The notes beneath the pieces were generated by a model that did no database searches, had not been told where the DNA came from, and was given only the letters and a program-made list of their open reading frames with translations. Shown here piece after piece: positions 38,181-42,143 of a stretch of 42,143 nt of DNA. The position numbers were made by a program, and so were the translations under genes. Source of the stretch: Bacteroidales bacterium (GTDB lineage Bacteria > Bacteroidota > Bacteroidia > Bacteroidales > WCHB1-69); contig JAEEUY010000194.1 of assembly GCA_016290715.1 (NCBI GenBank), positions 1-42,143 on the forward strand. The letters run 5' to 3'. Positions within the stretch are counted from its first letter, which is position 1; each line of letters starts with the position of its first letter.

Positions 38181-39206
38181 TTGAATATGAAAAAAATAGC
38201 AGTTATCGGAGCAGGACCTGCAGGAATTGAAGCCTCCTATATTTTAGCTTCAAATAATTTTGAAGTAACTCTATTTGAAAAATCCTCCTCCCCTTTATCC
38301 AACATTTTGGATAAGGCATACCTATTTCCTGATTTTTCTTCTGCTACAGAGTTGGCTGATAAGTTAAGTGCCAAGTTATTGCAGAAAAATATTCAAGTGG
38401 TTTTGGATAAAGAGATAGTAGATATAAAAAAAGATGGGGATATCTATAAATTAATTGACAAAGAAGAGAAATCACATATAGCCGATGCTGTGCTTATTGC
38501 CACCGGGTACACCATCTTTGATGCCCATCGTAAAGAGGAATACGGTTATGGTATTTACAAAGGGGTCGTCACCTCATTGGATTTGGAAAAAATGATCCGC
38601 CACAAACAGATATTCAACTCCATTGGAGATATTCCTTCACGAATTACTTTCTTACAATGTGTGGGATCCCGTGATGAGAAATCGGGGAATAACTACTGCT
38701 CAAAAGTATGTTGTGTTACCGCCGTGAAACAAGCGATTGAAGTTCGTAAAGCATTGCCCGATGCTGAAATATACATTTTTTATATGGATTTGAGAATGTG
38801 GGGGCAAGGGTTTGAGGAACTCTACCGTGAAGCACAGGAAAAATACGACATCCGTTTTGTCCGTGGCCGTATTTCAGAAGCCTCTGCCACCTTTGACGGG
38901 AAAGTACAAATCAAATCAGAGGACACATTAATTGGCCAACCTCTTAAAATGAACACTGATTTATTGGTTCTGATGGCGGGAATGGAGCCTTCACAGGGGA
39001 CCAAAACCATTGGTAAAAACTGCCATATTGGAGGAGAATACCAGTTTATTTCCTCTCAGGGAGCACACATACAAGATAATTTAACCACTATGGAAGGCAT
39101 TTACGTAGCTGGCACAGCCAAACGTCCCATGAGCATCCGCGACACCCTGACCGATGCCGATTCCGCTGCCGTACAAATCATGATGGATCTAGGAGAGAAA
39201 TTATAG
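38181..39206 (+). CDS. Minimal HdrA-like flavoprotein
   Basis: This is a 341-residue FAD protein. The N-terminal dinucleotide motif is VIGAGPAGIEA (GAGPAG at 10-15). Middle segments match HdrA: LQCVGSRDE (C160), NYCSKVCC (C173, C177, C178), DLRMWGQGFEELYREA and RFVRGRI. Near the C-terminus AGTAKRPMSIRDTLTDA matches the HdrA flavin end. Classical HdrA is about 650 residues with extra ferredoxin domains and a CxxC after the FAD motif. Those are absent here, and the matching segment (AYLFPDFSSATE) has no cysteine. The size is close to QmoA. Last gene of the operon, 9 bases after the HdrB-like gene. It probably exchanges electrons with an unknown partner such as NAD(P)H. Confidence 0.85.
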   Translation: MNMKKIAVIGAGPAGIEASYILASNNFEVTLFEKSSSPLSNILDKAYLFPDFSSATELADKLSAKLLQKNIQVVLDKEIVDIKKDGDIYKLIDKEEKSHIADAVLIATGYTIFDAHRKEEYGYGIYKGVVTSLDLEKMIRHKQIFNSIGDIPSRITFLQCVGSRDEKSGNNYCSKVCCVTAVKQAIEVRKALPDAEIYIFYMDLRMWGQGFEELYREAQEKYDIRFVRGRISEASATFDGKVQIKSEDTLIGQPLKMNTDLLVLMAGMEPSQGTKTIGKNCHIGGEYQFISSQGAHIQDNLTTMEGIYVAGTAKRPMSIRDTLTDADSAAVQIMMDLGEKL

Positions 39207-39234
39207 ATAAAATTACTGCAAATCTGCCCAGTGC

Positions 39235-40323
39235 TTACTCAAACAACACCTTTCTGAACTTTTCCACCACTGCTGCTTCCGAATACTTTTCCAAAAACAT
39301 CTGACGCGAATAGACATTGAAACGGGGGCGGGGATGATTCTCAAAGTCCTTGATGCAAGAGATGAATTCCTCTGCCGTATTGCATTTTCCCCCTACCTTG
39401 TCGTAATCCACCTCATACCCGACAAAAGCCTCGTCGGTGGCGATGATATTTTTCCCGTACATCAGACTTTCGCAAGTTTTCACCTTCATGCCACTGCCTT
39501 TAAATATAGGAAGTATCATCATGTCGGCCTCCTCAAAATAAGGCAACAAATCCGGGGCATCGCTAATTACTTCTATATCTTTCATAACAGGCTCTTCTGC
39601 TTTCAGACGTGCCATTCCCTTGCCAACCACGCGCATCCGAATATTTACATAAGGAAGCACCTTTTTCACAAACCAGACAATACCTTCATTGTTTGGGGGA
39701 AAATAAGCACCTAAGAAAAGACATAAAGGTTGTACAGCGGTACTTTCTGTATAATATTGTTCTTTTAAATATTTGTCTTTGAAAGCCACAGGAATCAGCA
39801 CATCCGCATGTCGCCCGTAACGTTTGAAGAGTTCCTTGTCATCGCGCGGATTCAGGGCAATCGTTTTATCAGAATACTGGCACGCATAACGGTCGTTCTG
39901 GTCAATGCAGCGCAAAATGAATCCTTTCCCCAATTTGTTCCCTAATTTTGCTTCAAAATAAGGCACTTCCACATTATGGAAGAAGGAAATGACTCTACCC
40001 TTATAATTCGCCTGTTTTAATTTTTTTGCGATAATGCCGAACACACTACGATCAATGAAAACCACATCATACGACATTGCCAACGACACCATTTCTTTGA
40101 CACGCTTAGGTGTCAGACCGAAATAGTAGTTGAGCGGGAAATAGAGAATTCCCTTGGCATAATCCCAAACAGACTTTTTTCGGTTCTCATCGTGAATATA
40201 GTATGTGGCAACATTCTCTTCACCAACCAATTGTGATAACACATTATAGTTCTTTTGGCTGCCCTGCTCGCCGCCTTCCAGAATGTTTTTGGATTTTTTA
40301 TAACGGATGAAAAGGATATTCAT
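39235..40323 (-). CDS. GT4-type glycosyltransferase
   Basis: This is a 362-residue cytoplasmic glycosyltransferase of the GT-B fold. The N-terminal half binds acceptor (LFIRYKKSKNILEGGEQGS, HNVEVPYFEAKLG). The C-terminal half holds the donor site: GKGMARL, then FEEADMMILPIFKGSGMKVKTCE in pieces (EEADMMILPIFKGSG and MKVKTCESLMYGK), the GT4 signature with its conserved Glu. The sugar and acceptor are unknown. It converges on the Hdr-like operon and starts 35 bases after the end of the YfhO-family gene, so both may serve surface polysaccharide or glycoprotein assembly. Confidence 0.82.
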   Translation of the reverse strand: MNILFIRYKKSKNILEGGEQGSQKNYNVLSQLVGEENVATYYIHDENRKKSVWDYAKGILYFPLNYYFGLTPKRVKEMVSLAMSYDVVFIDRSVFGIIAKKLKQANYKGRVISFFHNVEVPYFEAKLGNKLGKGFILRCIDQNDRYACQYSDKTIALNPRDDKELFKRYGRHADVLIPVAFKDKYLKEQYYTESTAVQPLCLFLGAYFPPNNEGIVWFVKKVLPYVNIRMRVVGKGMARLKAEEPVMKDIEVISDAPDLLPYFEEADMMILPIFKGSGMKVKTCESLMYGKNIIATDEAFVGYEVDYDKVGGKCNTAEEFISCIKDFENHPRPRFNVYSRQMFLEKYSEAAVVEKFRKVLFE

Positions 40324-40358
40324 TACAGGAAAACTTGCGTATAATAACTTTACATTAT

Positions 40359-42143
40359 TTATTTTTGGGCGCCAATAATTTCTTTTCTTTTTCTCACTAC
40401 CCTATAAATTCCACAGCCTACAATTCCTAATATTGTGAGATAAATAATGTATGAACACACCACCGACACCTTACCCCATTTCTCCACCGTAGCAGGACGG
40501 AACTCAAAACGAATATGGTGTTGTCCGGCAGGCACGTTCATGGCGCGCAATGCATAGTTTGCTCTGAAATGATCGGCAGGTTGCCCGTCAATATATGCAT
40601 TCCATCCGTATGGATAATAGATTTCAGAGAAAACAGCAATACCATCCTTCGCCGCAGTGTAGTCATATTCCACATAATCGGGGGCATATTTGGTTAACTT
40701 TATTTTGGCTGTCTCATCGTAACTTGGATTAACATCCTTCACAAAATCTGCGAACTTGACATCCGTCACCAAAGTATTATGCAAATTAATCGTTTTCAAA
40801 GCATCCGATTCTTCATTGGGGTTATTCACCACAACAACGGAATCCACGAACCATGCATTCCCGAAAGCGTTAGGATTCTCTACCACCATAGGCTGATCGT
40901 TTCCTACCACGGCATATTTCATATTCAGCATATTCAGTACCGGATAATCAGTGGTGTCGCTGGGCAAAAAGAACAACTGATCTCCCGTTTGACGGATAGA
41001 TTTCAGCATGGCATTTGTTTCATCAAAAATATGAGCATCTATCAAATCCTGATAACGACGCAACTTTGCCGCATGGTATCCCCCAATAGACTTAAAACGA
41101 TAAGAGGTTCTCGAATCATTAAATGGTCCTTGTGGATTCGTAATATTATAGACACGATAACTCGGATCATCTTTAGAGCGAGACAAGATTTCTGTTTCCC
41201 ATGGTTGTTCTGCAAAATAGTTTTTATCCTGTTTTTGACTGACAAAATTGCTATCATTAAAGAATTTACGGTCAATTGTCCACATATCTGCCAACACCAA
41301 AACCCCTAAAATAGCCACAAAATATCCGAACTTAAGTTTTTCGGAGACATACAACCAAACCAATCCTGCCCCTAATAACACAAAAATAAGAGAACGAAAA
41401 GCACTGGCACGATAAATAGAAGCCCGCTCGGCAACAATCGCAGAAGAAAGCCACTCAGGCCATTGAGCGAAAATATCCGCATCACGCCCCCAAGAATAAT
41501 CCAAAAAGAAGCTGGCTATCAACGCAAACACACATAACCCTGCCGTAATACCAGCGGATATATATATTTTTTGTATCATCTGCTTTTTATCGTATGTTTT
41601 TTGCTGCTTTTGATCCATTATTTCCTTTAAAGCCAAAAAGCCCAATAATGGAATAGTGATCTCAGCAACCACCAATATGGATTCTACCGCTCGGAATTTG
41701 GTGTACATCGGGAAATATTGGGCAAAAAATTCTGTCAAAGGCATAAAATTATACCCCCAAGAAAGTAAAATCGAGAAAATAGTCGCAACCAGCAATGCCC
41801 ATTTATAAGGACCTTTTACAATTAACAGACCCAAAACAAAAAGGAAGCAGACAATAGCCCCCACATAAACAGGTCCCGAAGTGCCTTCATCGCCGCCCCA
41901 ATAGGTAGGCATTCCTTTGCAGTATTCAGCGGCTTGCCGTTTGGGCATTCCATTGTGCACCATTGCACTATACACCTTTGAATCGGTTCCCACATTATAG
42001 GCAGAAGCATACCCTCTGGCACCCGGAATAAGCAGCGTTGCCGTTTCTCCTACTCCATAGCTATATTGGGTAATATAAGACAAACTCAAACCACTCGTTT
42101 TATTGATGGCATCTTCTTCTTTTGCCAATTCTGAATGACCGCC
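40359..42143 (-). CDS. YfhO-family membrane protein, C-terminal 594 codons (partial)
   Basis: The frame is open past the right edge of the window, so the N-terminal part (with most of the membrane helices) is missing. The visible part begins GGHSELAKEEDAINKTSGLS and then an extracytoplasmic loop with YSYGVGETATLLIPG. Five or so helices follow (for example YVGAIVCFLFVLGLLIVKG), then a soluble domain with VYNITNPQGPF and FRANYALRAMNVPAGQHHIRF split at FRANYALRAMNVP and AGQHHIRF, and a last helix near the C-terminus. These match the Bacterial membrane protein YfhO family (PF09586), which is linked to glycosylation of teichoic acids in Firmicutes; the role in Bacteroidota is not established. A TTG at 42128 is not a real start. 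Confidence 0.8.
   Translation of the reverse strand, partial: GGHSELAKEEDAINKTSGLSLSYITQYSYGVGETATLLIPGARGYASAYNVGTDSKVYSAMVHNGMPKRQAAEYCKGMPTYWGGDEGTSGPVYVGAIVCFLFVLGLLIVKGPYKWALLVATIFSILLSWGYNFMPLTEFFAQYFPMYTKFRAVESILVVAEITIPLLGFLALKEIMDQKQQKTYDKKQMIQKIYISAGITAGLCVFALIASFFLDYSWGRDADIFAQWPEWLSSAIVAERASIYRASAFRSLIFVLLGAGLVWLYVSEKLKFGYFVAILGVLVLADMWTIDRKFFNDSNFVSQKQDKNYFAEQPWETEILSRSKDDPSYRVYNITNPQGPFNDSRTSYRFKSIGGYHAAKLRRYQDLIDAHIFDETNAMLKSIRQTGDQLFFLPSDTTDYPVLNMLNMKYAVVGNDQPMVVENPNAFGNAWFVDSVVVVNNPNEESDALKTINLHNTLVTDVKFADFVKDVNPSYDETAKIKLTKYAPDYVEYDYTAAKDGIAVFSEIYYPYGWNAYIDGQPADHFRANYALRAMNVPAGQHHIRFEFRPATVEKWGKVSVVCSYIIYLTILGIVGCGIYRVVRKRKEIIGAQK

Noticed and set aside
42126..42128. TTG start of the YfhO-family frame
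   Set aside because: The frame is open to the window edge and the visible part starts in the middle of the family, so the real start is outside.
1..42143. CRISPR arrays, phage genes, transposases or integrases
   Set aside because: I found no regularly spaced repeats, no phage or recombinase motifs, and no target-site duplications.

Overview
The window looks like the chromosome of a member of the Bacteroidota, most likely a Bacteroidales-type anaerobe. The reasons are: type IX secretion (T9SS) sorting domains of both type A and type B; SprB, SBBP and FISUMP repeat proteins; many lipoproteins; weak Shine-Dalgarno signals; and a recurring Bacteroidota -7 promoter element (TAnnTTTG) in front of the main transcription units. 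It reads as resident chromosome: I see no transposase, integrase, phage gene or CRISPR array. Species-level placement is not possible from the sequence alone.

Layout. 1-690 (minus strand): the N-terminal part of a membrane-anchored coiled-coil protein that may be a sensor kinase, preceded by two identical tRNA-Gly(GCC) genes and a tRNA-Leu(UAA). 919-3173 (plus): aqpZ, tsaB and a tandem universal-stress-protein gene. 3153-7752 (minus): seven packed genes from one promoter: two related lipoproteins, a 65-residue lipoprotein, a YitT-type membrane protein, a DUF4369 lipoprotein, a T9SS cargo protein and a tRNA-dihydrouridine synthase. 8135-8560 (plus): a small heat-shock protein with a textbook sigma-54 promoter and upstream repeated half-sites. 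8677-9477 (minus): a VanX-type D-Ala-D-Ala dipeptidase lipoprotein. 9735-15402 (plus): a six-gene run with a flippase-like membrane protein, a heptose nucleotidyltransferase, a catalytically degenerate M23/LysM protein, an RluA-type pseudouridine synthase, an RlmI-type methyltransferase and aroB. 15406-15897 (minus): a Spy/LTXXQ-like periplasmic protein.

16181-21774 (plus) is a complete nqrABCDEF operon for the sodium-pumping NADH:quinone oxidoreductase, with all recognisable cofactor ligands in place. It is followed by rpsO and pnp (21992-24560). 25199-33295 (plus) is an AT-rich-spaced surface-protein region: two FISUMP proteins and a 1638-residue T9SS adhesin with beta-propeller, PKD, Ig-like and five SprB repeats. 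nadA (33292-34227, minus) is divergent from the most unusual block, a five-gene heterodisulfide-reductase-like operon (34369-39206, plus): two HdrC-like ferredoxin proteins, a membrane HdrE-HdrD fusion, an HdrB-like protein and a minimal HdrA-like flavoprotein. The window ends with a GT4 glycosyltransferase and the C-terminal 594 codons of a YfhO-family membrane protein (minus).

How they fit together. Nqr and the Hdr-like complex are two quinone-linked electron-transfer systems. Nqr oxidises NADH and pumps sodium. The Hdr-like complex has the parts to move electrons between a flavoprotein, several iron-sulfur clusters and the quinone pool, but its physiological substrate cannot be read from the sequence, and the coenzymes M and B used by methanogens are not expected here. 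This operon is the best candidate in the window for an under-described system. The sigma-54 control of hsp20 and the degenerate M23 protein are the next most interesting points.
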